A stretch of 22,403 nt of DNA. Origin: JBEKZQ01 sp049509675 (GTDB lineage: Bacteria; Planctomycetota; Planctomycetia; Pirellulales; Thermoguttaceae). Numbering within the stretch: position 1 is the stretch's first letter; every line of letters starts with the position of its first letter. The position numbers and the translations under genes are program-made. The stretch is taken from positions 1 to 22,403 of the forward strand of contig JBEKZQ010000027.1 in the NCBI GenBank assembly GCA_049509675.1, read 5' to 3'. Below, one piece after another: positions 7,680 to 16,600 of this stretch. Under the pieces are notes generated by a model. The model had not been told where the DNA came from and made no database searches. It was given only the letters and a program-made list of their open reading frames with translations.

Positions 7680-8654
7680 ATGTTGCATCCGCTGTTGATC
7701 GCCATCGCCGCGTTCGTGGGCGTGGCCGCCCTGGTGGGCGGCGCCGCCCTGCTCTGGCTCGGCCGCTCCGGAAACCGCATCGAATACCGCCTCGACACGT
7801 TGACGGGCGCAGGCGCGACCACCTCGGGCAAAGACAATCTGCTCAAGGAAAACACCATCCTCACCCGCCCGCTGGACGAAGGCGTCAGCTTCTTGCAGCG
7901 GATGTTGGAGCGGTTCGGCGACATCACCCTGCTGTTCGAACAGGCCGACACCTCCCTGAGCGTCAGCCAGTTGGCCATGATCGCGCTGGTGTTGATGGCC
8001 GCCGGCGCGCTGTTGGCCATGCTGTTAAGAGTCCCCGCGGCCCTGGTCCCCGTGGCCGGCCTGCTGCCCGCATCCCTGCCTCTGTTGTGGGTCCTGGTGC
8101 GGCGCAAGCGGCGCATGCAGACCTTTGCCGCCCAACTCCCCGACGCCTTGGAAATGCTGGCCCGAACGCTCCGCTCCGGACAAAGCCTGGGCTTCGGCTT
8201 CAACATCGTGGCCAACGAGGTGGGGCCGCCGCTGGGCCGCGAATTCAGCCGCATCTTCGAGGAGCAAAACCTCGGCATCCCCATGGAAGAAAGCCTGGAG
8301 AACATGACCCGCCGCGTCCCCAACATCGATCTGCGCTTCTTCGTCACTTCCGTCATCCTGCAACGCCAGACCGGCGGCGACCTGGCCGAAATCCTCGACA
8401 AAATCGGACGCTTGATCCGCGAACGTTTCCAAATCTGGGGACAGGTCAAGGCCCTGACCGGCGAAGGCCGCCTGTCGGGAATCGTGCTCCTGGCCCTGCC
8501 CTTCGTGCTGTTCCTGGCCGTCTATCGCCTCGATCCGCACTACGTGTCCATGCTGTTCACCGATCCGGCCGGCAAGAAAATGCTCGCCGCCGGGCTGGTG
8601 ATGCAGGTCCTGGGGGCCTTGGTGATCCGCAAAATCGTCAACATTCGGGTTTAG
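7680..8654 (+). CDS. tadB: Tad inner-membrane platform protein TadB
   Basis: This is one of two GspF-like membrane proteins that form the platform on which CpaF acts. The 324 residues have an N-terminal membrane helix (about 5-27), a helix pair (about 97-141), and a T2SSF domain (about 153-280) that opens with FAAQLPDALEMLARTLRSGQ and contains VNIVANEVGPPLGREF-like and QRQTGGDLAEILDKI segments. C-terminal helices follow at about 265-283 and 301-317. The ATG starts one base after the cpaF stop, and GGAGG (7669-7673) inside the end of cpaF serves as its ribosome binding site. The family's usual length is about 320 residues. Confidence 0.93.
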   Translation: MLHPLLIAIAAFVGVAALVGGAALLWLGRSGNRIEYRLDTLTGAGATTSGKDNLLKENTILTRPLDEGVSFLQRMLERFGDITLLFEQADTSLSVSQLAMIALVLMAAGALLAMLLRVPAALVPVAGLLPASLPLLWVLVRRKRRMQTFAAQLPDALEMLARTLRSGQSLGFGFNIVANEVGPPLGREFSRIFEEQNLGIPMEESLENMTRRVPNIDLRFFVTSVILQRQTGGDLAEILDKIGRLIRERFQIWGQVKALTGEGRLSGIVLLALPFVLFLAVYRLDPHYVSMLFTDPAGKKMLAAGLVMQVLGALVIRKIVNIRV

Positions 8655-8659
8655 ACAGC

Positions 8660-8706
8660 GGGGACTGTCCCAGTTTTCGTTCCACGAAAACGGGACTGTC
8701 CCCTTT
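8660..8706. repeat. GGGACTGTCCC inverted-repeat element between tadB and tadC
   Basis: The arms 8660-8680 and 8684-8703 pair around a 3-nt loop. The pairing includes an 8-bp perfect top (GTTTTCGT with ACGAAAAC), one bulged A and one T-T mismatch. Each arm also contains the self-palindrome GGGACTGTCCC. TTT follows on the + strand. It is a REP-like element that could weaken transcription into tadC or stabilise the upstream mRNA. Confidence 0.75.
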
Positions 8707-8726
8707 ACAAGCACTTAGGAGTGGTC

Positions 8727-9692
8727 GTGCTCTTCGCGCTGGCGCTTACCTACGAACAGTTCTTGCCCGTGGCCGTCTTCGGCATGTTCGCCGCCCTGGC
8801 CTGGTGGGCCATGGAAGCCATGGGCGGCGGCCGCGTCCGCGCCGTGGAACGCCTGGCCGAGCTGAAGATGCCGCGCCGCCGCAAGTCCAGCGACGCCATC
8901 CTCAAGAAGTCCGATCCGATGACCAAGGTGCTGGAACGCGCCACCCCCGCCTTCGCCAAACCCCTGCAACCCACCAGCGAAGCCGAAAAAAGCAAGATCA
9001 AAACCAAACTGGCCAACGCCGGCTTCCGCCGCGAGGGCGCCGTGGCCGTCTTCCTCGGCCTGAAGTTCATCGGCCTGATGACCGGACTGTTCCTGGGCGG
9101 CGGCGCCGGCCTGCTCCTGAAAGGCCTCACCCAAGGCGCGTTGCTGACCACGCTCATCTCCGTCGCCGTCGGCTTCTACCTGCCCACGGTCGCCGTGGGC
9201 CTCATGGCCAGAAGCCGCAAACAGGCGATCTTTCTTTCCCTCCCCGACGCCTTGGACCTGCTGGTCGTGTGCGTCGAGGCCGGCCTGGGGCTGGACCAGG
9301 CCCTCCGCAAGGTAAGCGAGGAAATCAAGCGCACGCATCGCATCCTGGCCGAGGAACTGGCGCTGACCAACTTCCAGCTTCAAATGGGCCGGTCCCGCGC
9401 CGAGGCCCTCCGCGATCTCGGCCTGCGGACCGGCGTGTCCGACCTGCGCGCCTTGACCGGCGTGCTGATCCAGGCCGACAAGTTCGGCGCCAGCATCGCC
9501 GACGCCCTCCGCGTCCAGAGCGATGCGATGCGCGTCCGCCGCCGGCAGTTGGCCGAGGAAAAGGCGGCCAAAACGGCCGTCAAGCTCATCTTTCCCCTGG
9601 TGCTCTTCATCTTCCCGGGGATCTTCGTGGTGCTGGTCGGGCCGGCCGCCATCTCCATGATGCGCGACATGTTCCCCAAAATGGCCAACTGA
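8727..9692 (+). CDS. tadC: Tad inner-membrane platform protein TadC
   Basis: This second GspF-like platform protein partners TadB. Its 321 residues include N-terminal helices (about 11-29), a central helix pair (about 105-129 and 138-159), the T2SSF domain (about 172-302) with SLPDALDLLVVCVEAGLGLD and IQADKFGASIADALR, and a C-terminal helix pair ending PLVLFIFPGIFVVLVGPA. I chose GTG at 8727 because AGGAG (8717-8721) sits five bases upstream; an in-frame GTG at 8721 would overlap that site. It is separated from tadB by 72 bp that hold an inverted-repeat element. It is the last recognisable Tad gene, and no tadD/E/F/G follow. Confidence 0.92.
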   Translation: MLFALALTYEQFLPVAVFGMFAALAWWAMEAMGGGRVRAVERLAELKMPRRRKSSDAILKKSDPMTKVLERATPAFAKPLQPTSEAEKSKIKTKLANAGFRREGAVAVFLGLKFIGLMTGLFLGGGAGLLLKGLTQGALLTTLISVAVGFYLPTVAVGLMARSRKQAIFLSLPDALDLLVVCVEAGLGLDQALRKVSEEIKRTHRILAEELALTNFQLQMGRSRAEALRDLGLRTGVSDLRALTGVLIQADKFGASIADALRVQSDAMRVRRRQLAEEKAAKTAVKLIFPLVLFIFPGIFVVLVGPAAISMMRDMFPKMAN

Positions 9693-9703
9693 GCGCCCGC
9701 GCC

Positions 9704-9740
9704 CCATTGTAGCAGCCCACACGCCGTGTGCCGTCCGCCC
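9704..9740 (+). repeat. CACACGCCGTGTG palindrome, copy 1
   Basis: CATTGTAGCA is followed by the palindrome CACACG-C-CGTGTG (9718-9730) and CCGTCCGCCC. It matches, in reverse orientation, the copy at 10405-10442 over about 35 bp with few differences. It is the left edge of a palindrome nest. Confidence 0.7.
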
Positions 9741-9790
9741 CCCTTTGACCGCGCTTGGGACCGCGGAAGCCAACCGTCAGCACCCGCGCA

Positions 9791-9819
9791 CCATTGTATC
9801 CGGCACACGCCGTGTGGCC
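9791..9819 (+). repeat. CACACGCCGTGTG palindrome, copy 2
   Basis: CCATTGTATCC is followed by GGCACACG-C-CGTGTGGCC. It is a diverged forward copy of the 9704-9740 element. The stretch from here to 9889 shows no gene. Confidence 0.6.
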
Positions 9820-9889
9820 TGCCAAAAACTCGCTCTCCGGCGTTTGGCTCTTGGTTACCGTTCTTGTTCCTCGGCGGTCGAAAGTCGTT

Positions 9890-9948
9890 ACGGGCGTTTA
9901 CGCCCGTTCCCGCCGCAAGGCGGTCTTAGCCCCGGCGTTTACGCCGGG
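9890..9948. repeat. Two CGTTTACG-core palindromes
   Basis: ACGGGCGTTTACGCCCGT (9890-9907) and CCCGGCGTTTACGCCGGG (9931-9948) are both perfect palindromes apart from the TTTA loop. A GCAA-loop hairpin CCGCC-GCAA-GGCGG (9910-9923) lies between them. The arms differ between copies in a compensating way, so pairing is kept. Confidence 0.75.
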
Positions 9949-9996
9949 TTTGTCGGACGGAAGCCGGACGAGACGCTCCTCACGGCGCGCCCTGGT

Positions 9997-10059
9997 TGTC
10001 AGTCCGCTTCAGCGGGCTCCTGTCGTCAGGGCACAGGAGCCCGCTGAAGCGGGCTGACA
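9997..10059. repeat. 27-bp inverted repeat (AGCCCGCTGAAGCGGGCT type)
   Basis: The arms 9997-10023 and 10033-10059 pair over 27 positions with a single T-G wobble and a 9-nt loop. Each arm carries a CCGCTTCAGCGG-type self-palindrome. No T-tract follows. The element sits near the middle of the palindrome nest. Confidence 0.85.
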
Positions 10060-10104
10060 CCATGCGGTCGAACAACCTACGAACCGTTCACCCCGCGCGC
10101 TCGA

Positions 10105-10160
10105 CCCGGCGTAAACGCCGGGCCGAATACCGCGTCGCGGAAACGGCCGTAAACGGCCGT
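10105..10160. repeat. Two CGTAAACG-core palindromes, reverse of 9890-9948
   Basis: CCCGGCGTAAACGCCGGG (10105-10122) is the exact reverse complement of the palindrome at 9931-9948. A related ACGGCCGT-AA-ACGGCCGT follows at 10143-10160. Together they mirror the pair at 9890-9948 around the central inverted repeat. Confidence 0.75.
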
Positions 10161-10317
10161 GGGGCACATCCCAGAACGAAAACGGCACCAGAAACGACGT
10201 CTCCCCGGATCCATGCCGTTTTCCTTCCGCATGGAAGACTGCTTTCCGTCTGTTTTGCGGCGATGACGTGAATCTGTCAGGAACATTTCCGCCCCATACT
10301 CCCGCCCGCGGTTTTAG

Positions 10318-10372
10318 CCGGCACACGCCGTGTGCCGTCCGCCCGCACACGGCGCGTGCGGGCTACAATGGA
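10318..10372. repeat. Back-to-back CACACGCCGTGTG palindromes
   Basis: GGCACACG-C-CGTGTGCC (10320-10336) is a perfect palindrome in forward orientation. It is followed by GCCCGCAC...GTGCGGGC (10341-10363, 8-bp arms) and GCTACAATGG, the reverse of the CCATTGTAGC flank seen at 9704. This makes a head-to-head pair. Confidence 0.7.
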
Positions 10373-10404
10373 CAAACTTACAGTAATTGATTTTCCGGTC
10401 CCAA

Positions 10405-10442
10405 GCGGGCGGACGGCACACGGCGTGTGCCTGCTACATGGG
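10405..10442 (-). repeat. CACACGCCGTGTG palindrome, reverse copy
   Basis: GGGCGGAC is followed by GGCACACG-G-CGTGTGCC (10415-10431) and TGCTACATGGG. Read on the minus strand it matches the 9704-9740 copy. The following 10443-10595 stretch is AT-richer and shows no convincing gene. Confidence 0.7.
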
Positions 10443-10595
10443 AATCCCGCCAACTCGTCCTTCCCACGGCCAAAAGTGCCTCCGCTGGCAAGAAAACCAC
10501 CCAACTATGGTATCAGTCAGCCGTCCGTCGTGATGGTTTCCTTGTGTACCCCATCATTTTCTGGCTAGGCAAGCCAAAACTCTTCAACATAATGC

Positions 10596-10624
10596 TTGCA
10601 TTATTTTCGGAATCCGTTTAGATT
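10596..10624 (+). promoter_or_regulatory. Putative promoter of the giant surface-protein gene
   Basis: TTGCAT (10596-10601), a 17-bp spacer and TAGATT (10619-10624) lie in an AT-rich patch 69 bp before the ATG. The start of transcription would fall near 10631, giving a leader of about 60 nt. The same arrangement is found before mraZ. Confidence 0.6.
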
Positions 10625-10692
10625 ACGGTTGGTGTGTTTTCTTTAATCACTATTTGCGTTCTGCGCTGCTTTTCCTGGAGAGGTTAACGGCT

Positions 10693-13600
10693 ATGAAGAT
10701 CTCGAGAATTCTGTCTGTCGTGGCGTGCGTTTTGACCTTTATTCTGGCCGGGGGGGCTCCTGCTTGGGCCCAGACGAACTGGCAAGGCCCCGACGGCACC
10801 AATATCAATTGGTCGGATCCCTTGAATTGGGATTCAACGCTATCGGATGGTTCAGACTTGACCTTCGGGATGTTCCCCGCGGCAAATACTAATAGCACCA
10901 ACGACGCGGCTTCCGGCATGAACTCGGTCGGATCGGTGCAGTTCCTCAGTACCGGTTACACCGTCAGCGGCGCCGCGTTGAACCTGGTCGGCGACAGCGG
11001 CGTCGGCATCGCCGTCAATCCCGGCTGCATGGCGAACTGGAACATCAACACCACGCTGAACCCCGGCGTGCTGAATTTCAACGCCGCCACTGGCAGCACG
11101 CTCAATGTCGGCGGCACGGTGGCCCTCGGCGGCGCCTACCTCTATCTCAATGGCCCCGGCAACATCAACCTTACGAACGCTGTCTCCGGTGCGGGCGCCT
11201 TGTACGTCTCCGGGGGGGCAACGGCAACCTTGTCGGCCTCGAACAACAGCTACACGGGCCTCACCTCTGTCACCACCGGCGGGACCCTCAACGCCATCAG
11301 CCTGGGCACCGGGAAACTCAGCGTTTCCAACGGGTCCGTCCTCAACCTCACCGGCGTCAGCGGCCTGCTCGGCACTTACTACGACGTCACGCCGCTCACC
11401 ACAAGTTTCAACACCCTCCAGGCCCTGGCCGTCCACCTCAGTACCCAAACCTCTACGCTCACCGCCAACACCACGCTCCCCAATACGGGCAATAGCAACG
11501 GCCAGTACTTCGATTTCAGCGAAGACGGCAACGGCCACGGTTACTTCCCCGGCAAGTACAACCCTTCCTACCCGAACTATAGCGGCAACAACTTCGAGGC
11601 AGTGTACACGGGCAACATAAAGATTACCGCAGGCGGTTCCTACAGCTTCGGCCTCAACAGCGACGACGGCAGCATGATCTGGATCGACGGTCAAACGGTC
11701 GTCACCGACAACTACTGGCAGGGCATGGACGGCTCGCAACCGGCCACCCAGCAGACCGGCTCCATCAACCTCGGCCCCGGTTTGCATAAGATTGTCGTCG
11801 GCTACTTCGAGGGCGGCGGCGGATATGGCCTCCGCGTCAGCTACTCCGGCCCCGATACGAGCGGCACGCGCGTGATAATGCCCAACAACGTGCTGAGCGC
11901 CGATACAGCCGTCACCTCGCTCACCGGGGGCGGCACGGTTAATCTCAACGGCACCGGCCTGATCGTCGGCGGCGACGGCACGAAAACGACCTTTTCCGGC
12001 CTGTTGGCCGGCGCCGGCGGCTTGACCGTGGTCGGCCCGGGCGGGCTGACTCTCTCCGGCGCCAACAACACCTACGCCCTGGGCACGATCCTCGTCGGCG
12101 GCACCCTGAGTGTCGCCGCCATCGACGACGGCGGCGCCAGCCCGTTGGGGCCCGGCAGCGTCTACCTTAACGGCGGCACCTTCAATTTCACCGGCGGCAA
12201 CGAGTCGACCGCGCGCTTCGTTCCACTCGTCGGCGGCACGATCCGCGTCAATAATCCGGCCACCAATCTTACCCTGACCAATGGGCTGGCCGGCGCTGTC
12301 GCCTTCACCGTCAACAAGGACGGCCCCGGCACGTTGACCCTCGGCGGCGGCGACGACAACTCCTTCCTGCAATTGAACGTCCTCGCCGGCACCGCCGTGT
12401 TGGCCAAGACCACAAACACCAACCACGCCGTAATGAACGTCGCCGGCGTCAGCAACGGGGCAACTCTCCGACTGAGCCCCGTCGGCGGCGACCAGATCTT
12501 CGACCAGGACGTCGGCGTGCAGAACATGAACGGCACCTTCGACCTCAACGGCGCCAGCGAAGGCATCCCCGCCTTGACCGGCACCGGCAACGTCACCAAC
12601 ACGGCCGCTTCCAGCACCTCGACGCTGACCATCGGCACTGCCAACGGCGGCACTTTCGGCAGCAGCGCCTTCGGCGGCAATTTGGCCAACGGCGCCGGCG
12701 GCGGCGTCTTGGCCCTGCTGAAGACCGGCAATGCCACCTTCACCCTCAGCGGCAGCAACACCTATAGCGGCGGAACCACTGTCGGCAGCGGCACGCTCAT
12801 CGCCACCAACACCGCCGCCCTGTCGAACTGGGCCACCGCCGGGAAAGTTGTCGTCAACGCCGGCAGCACTTTGGCCGTCAACGGCGGCGGCAACGGCGAA
12901 TGGCTCTCGACCAACATCGATACCCTCTTGACCACCGTGAGTTTCCCCACCCTGAGCAACTTCGGCATCCAGGTCACCAACGGCAATACCTTCACCTACG
13001 CGACGCCGATTACCGGCCCCCAGGGTTTCATCAAACTCGGCGGCGGCCTGTTGACTTTCGGCGGCCCCAATAATGTCAATAGCTACCAAGGCGACACCAC
13101 CGTGTCCGCCGGCACGTTGGCCCTCGGGGCGTCCGCCGCCCTGCCCACCACGGGCAACGTGAACGTCAACGCCGGCGCCGTTCTGGACCTGGCCGGCTTC
13201 AGCCCCAGCGTCGCCGGCCTTGGCGCCCCTGCCGGCGTGATCACCAACAGCCAGGCCGCCCCCGCCCTCCCCAGCATCCTCACCGTCGGCGCCAACAACG
13301 CCAACAGCACCACCGGCGCCGTGCTTGCCGGCAACCTGGCCTTGGTGAAGGCCGGCAACGGCACGCTCACCCTCAATGCCATCAGCACCTACAGCGGCGG
13401 CACGACTATCAACAGCGGCGGAGTCCTGGTGGCCGGCACCACCCTCAGCCTTGGGAACCTCGGCAGCGGTCCGCTCACGCTGGCGGGCGGCACCCTGCGC
13501 GTCAACCAGGCAACCATCGGCCTGCTCGCCCAGATCTATACCCCCGACACGAACGTCAATAATAAGGACCCCTATTTTGTCGATCTGCCCACCCTTACCA

Positions 13601-16600
13601 GCCATTTGGCGGGGAAAACGCCTACCGTCTCGGCCCAAACCACCGCCAACGGCGCCGGCCTGGACTTCAGCAATAACGGCTATGGCAATAACACGGCGTT
13701 TACCAGCTTGGGCAACACTACGCAGGCCGATTATGAGGTCCGCATGAGCGGCGTCATCAACCTCCCCACCGCCGGCGCATGGCAGTTCCGGACCACCAGC
13801 GATGACGGCAGCATGCTCTGGGTCGATGGTACGGAGATGGTCAATAACAATTACTATCAAGGCGCCAACACCCGCAGCGATGGTACGTTCCAACTCTCGG
13901 CCGGCCCGCACGCGATCACCGTCGGCTTCTATCAGGGCACCGGCGGGGCCGGCCTGCTGGTCGAATACGAGGCGCCGGGCGGAAGCTGGACCACCATCCC
14001 CAATTCCGTGCTCGGCGACGGGATGCTCAACAACGCCATGACCCTCACGGCCGACTCGACGATCGACGTCACGCCCGCCGCCAGCGGCAGCATCACCGGG
14101 CCGTTGTACCTCAGCAGCCTTTCCATCGGCGACAATACGCTGCACGTCACCACCGGGACCAACGCCATCTTGGCGTTCGGCGGCTCGACCTCGCTGACCG
14201 GCAACGTGGCCGCGGTCTTCGACGTGCAGAACGCCAACCTGGTCACCCTGGCCGGCCCGATCAGTGCGACCAGCACTGCCGGCATCCTCAAGACCAACAG
14301 CGGTCTGCTGGCCCTGACCAACACCGCAAACGCCTATGTCGGCGGGACAACCGTCGGCGGCGGCACGCTCATCGCCAGCAACCCCGGCGCCTTGCCGAGT
14401 TGGGCCACCCCCGGGCAAGTTATCGTCAACCCCACCGGCACCCTGGCCGTCAACGGCGGCGGCAGCGGCGAATGGCTCTCGACCAACATCGATACCCTCT
14501 TGACCACCGTGACTTTCCCCTCCGGCAGCAATTTCGGCATCCAGGTCACCACGGGCAATACGTTCAACTACGCCGGCCCGACCGGCTCGATCACCGGCCC
14601 GCAGGGCTTCACGAAACTCGGCGGCGGTGCGTTGACCCTGACCGGCGCCAATAATGCCTATTTGGGCGCTACGAACGTCGCTGGCGGCACCCTGGCCCTC
14701 GGCACCGCCGGCGCCCTGCCTGCGGCCAGCAACGTGATCGTCGGCCCGGGCGGCGCCCTGGATCTCATGGGCAATAGCCCCACCGTCAGCGGCCTGAACA
14801 GCGCCGCCGGCGACAGCACGGCGATTGTCGAGAATAATAGTGCCAGCAACACCTCCACGCTGACCATTGCCAACGCCGGACCGAGCACGTTCGGCGGCAC
14901 GATCCGCAACGGCGGCGCCGCCTCGTTGGGCCTGACCATCGCCGGCCCCGGCATGCAGACCCTCACCGGCGTCAACACCTTTAGCGGCCCGACCGCGGTC
15001 AGCGGCGGCACCCTGCAGGCCGCGGTCTCGGCCCTGCCCACCGCCGTCACGCTCAGCAACAACAGCAGCCTGATCGTTAACCAGGTTTCCACCGGCACGC
15101 TTGGCGTCGGGGTTTCTGGCAACGGCTCGTTCACCAAGAGCGGTTCCGGCGTCCTCACCCTGACCGCGGCCAACTCGTACAGCGGCCCCACCTATCTGAC
15201 CAACGGCACGCTGCGGGTCTCCACCTTGATAGCCGGCCTCAACCAGGCGTTCTACGCCTATAATAATTACGATCAGACCACCGGCTGGAATCTCAAGGGC
15301 GTCACCCTGGCACCGTATGCCGGCGAGTACTCCAGGAGCAACAACACCGGCGCCGCAACCGTCTGGGATCCTGGCACCCCTAACGCGGGCAGTTGGGACC
15401 GGAATCTACTCAATAACACCGACGCCACCTGGACCTACACCGGCTCGATGTACATCGCCAGCACCTCGGTCTCCTTCGAGGGCGTGTGCGACGACAACCT
15501 GCGGGTCAAGCTCGACGGGGCCTGGCTCAATAACGGCAATTGGAACTTCAGCAGCGGCATCGTCCCCGTCACGCCCGGCTGGCATACCGTGCAGTTGAGT
15601 TTCTTCAGCACCAACGGCGGCGGGGCGGGCGGCTACACCAACGGAAACGGCTTCATCGGCCAGAACCCGGACCAAGCCCCCTACACCATGGGCAATAACT
15701 TCGTGGTCAACGAGCCGGGCATCAACGGCCAATATCCCAATGCCAACAGCTTCGTTCCCATCGATCCGGGCGACGGCTCGCTCTTCGTCGCCGGTTACGC
15801 CGGCGCCGGCGACGCGTCGGGCATCCCCACCAACAGCCCGCTGGTCATGTCCAGCAACACGACCTTCGACATGGCGAACACCCCGGTCAGTCTCGGCTCG
15901 CTGGCCGATGCGGCCGGCGGCGCAAGCGGCCATTCGATTTCGCTCGGCAGCAGCGGCGCCCTGACCATCGGCAACGATGGCACGTCGACTGCTTTCTCGG
16001 GAGCCATCAACGGAGGCGGGACCTTGATCAAGGTCGGCGCCGGCATGCAGACCTTGACCGGAAGCAACAACTATTCCGGCGGCAGCACGCTCGCCGGAGG
16101 CGGCTTCGTTGTGGGCGGTGCTTCCGCCCTGGGCACCGGCCCGCTGAACATCACCGCCCCCATCGGCACGATCCAGGCCGCCGCCGGCGGCGCTTCGCTC
16201 TCCAACGCCATCAATATAGGCACCCTGCTGGCCGTCCCCGGCGCCAACAACCTCACCTTGTCGAACACCATCTCCGGCCCCAGCGGCGCGCTGCTCAAGT
16301 CCGGCGCGGGCATCCTCACGCTCGGCGGCAACAACAGCTACGGCGGCGGCACGTCGATTCAAGGCGGCAAGATTGCCGTTGCCTTCGGCACCTCGCTGGG
16401 CGGCGGCGGCCTGACCTTGTCCGGCGGCACGTTGACCCTGCCCAGTACGTCCCCGCTCAAGAATCAGGACATCGGCGCCGTAGGGGGCTCCGGCCCCGGT
16501 TCGACCGTGCAGGGACCTCCCGGCACCTACACCGTTACCGGCGGCGGCAACGACATCTGGGGCGATCCCACGCAGTTCCAGTTCGCCTACGCCACGTTGA

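Noticed and set aside
8087..9712. A 541-codon + strand frame overlapping tadB and tadC
   Set aside because: Its Pro/Arg-rich translation has no domain and overlaps two well-supported genes in another frame.
9745..10057. Several 60-100 codon frames in the palindrome nest
   Set aside because: Their translations are simply the palindromic repeats read through, with frames on both strands alike, and none has a convincing start site.
9704..10442. CRISPR array
   Set aside because: The repeats are palindromic, of several families, unevenly spaced and in both orientations. There are no uniform spacers and no cas genes in the window.
10852..14418. A 1188-codon open frame on the minus strand across the giant gene
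   Set aside because: It is antisense to a gene with a clear signal peptide, repeats and PEP-CTERM tail. Its translation is low-complexity Gly/Ala/Asp/Arg without a recognisable domain, as expected from GC-rich repetitive coding DNA read backwards. The same holds for 15406-17979 on the minus strand.
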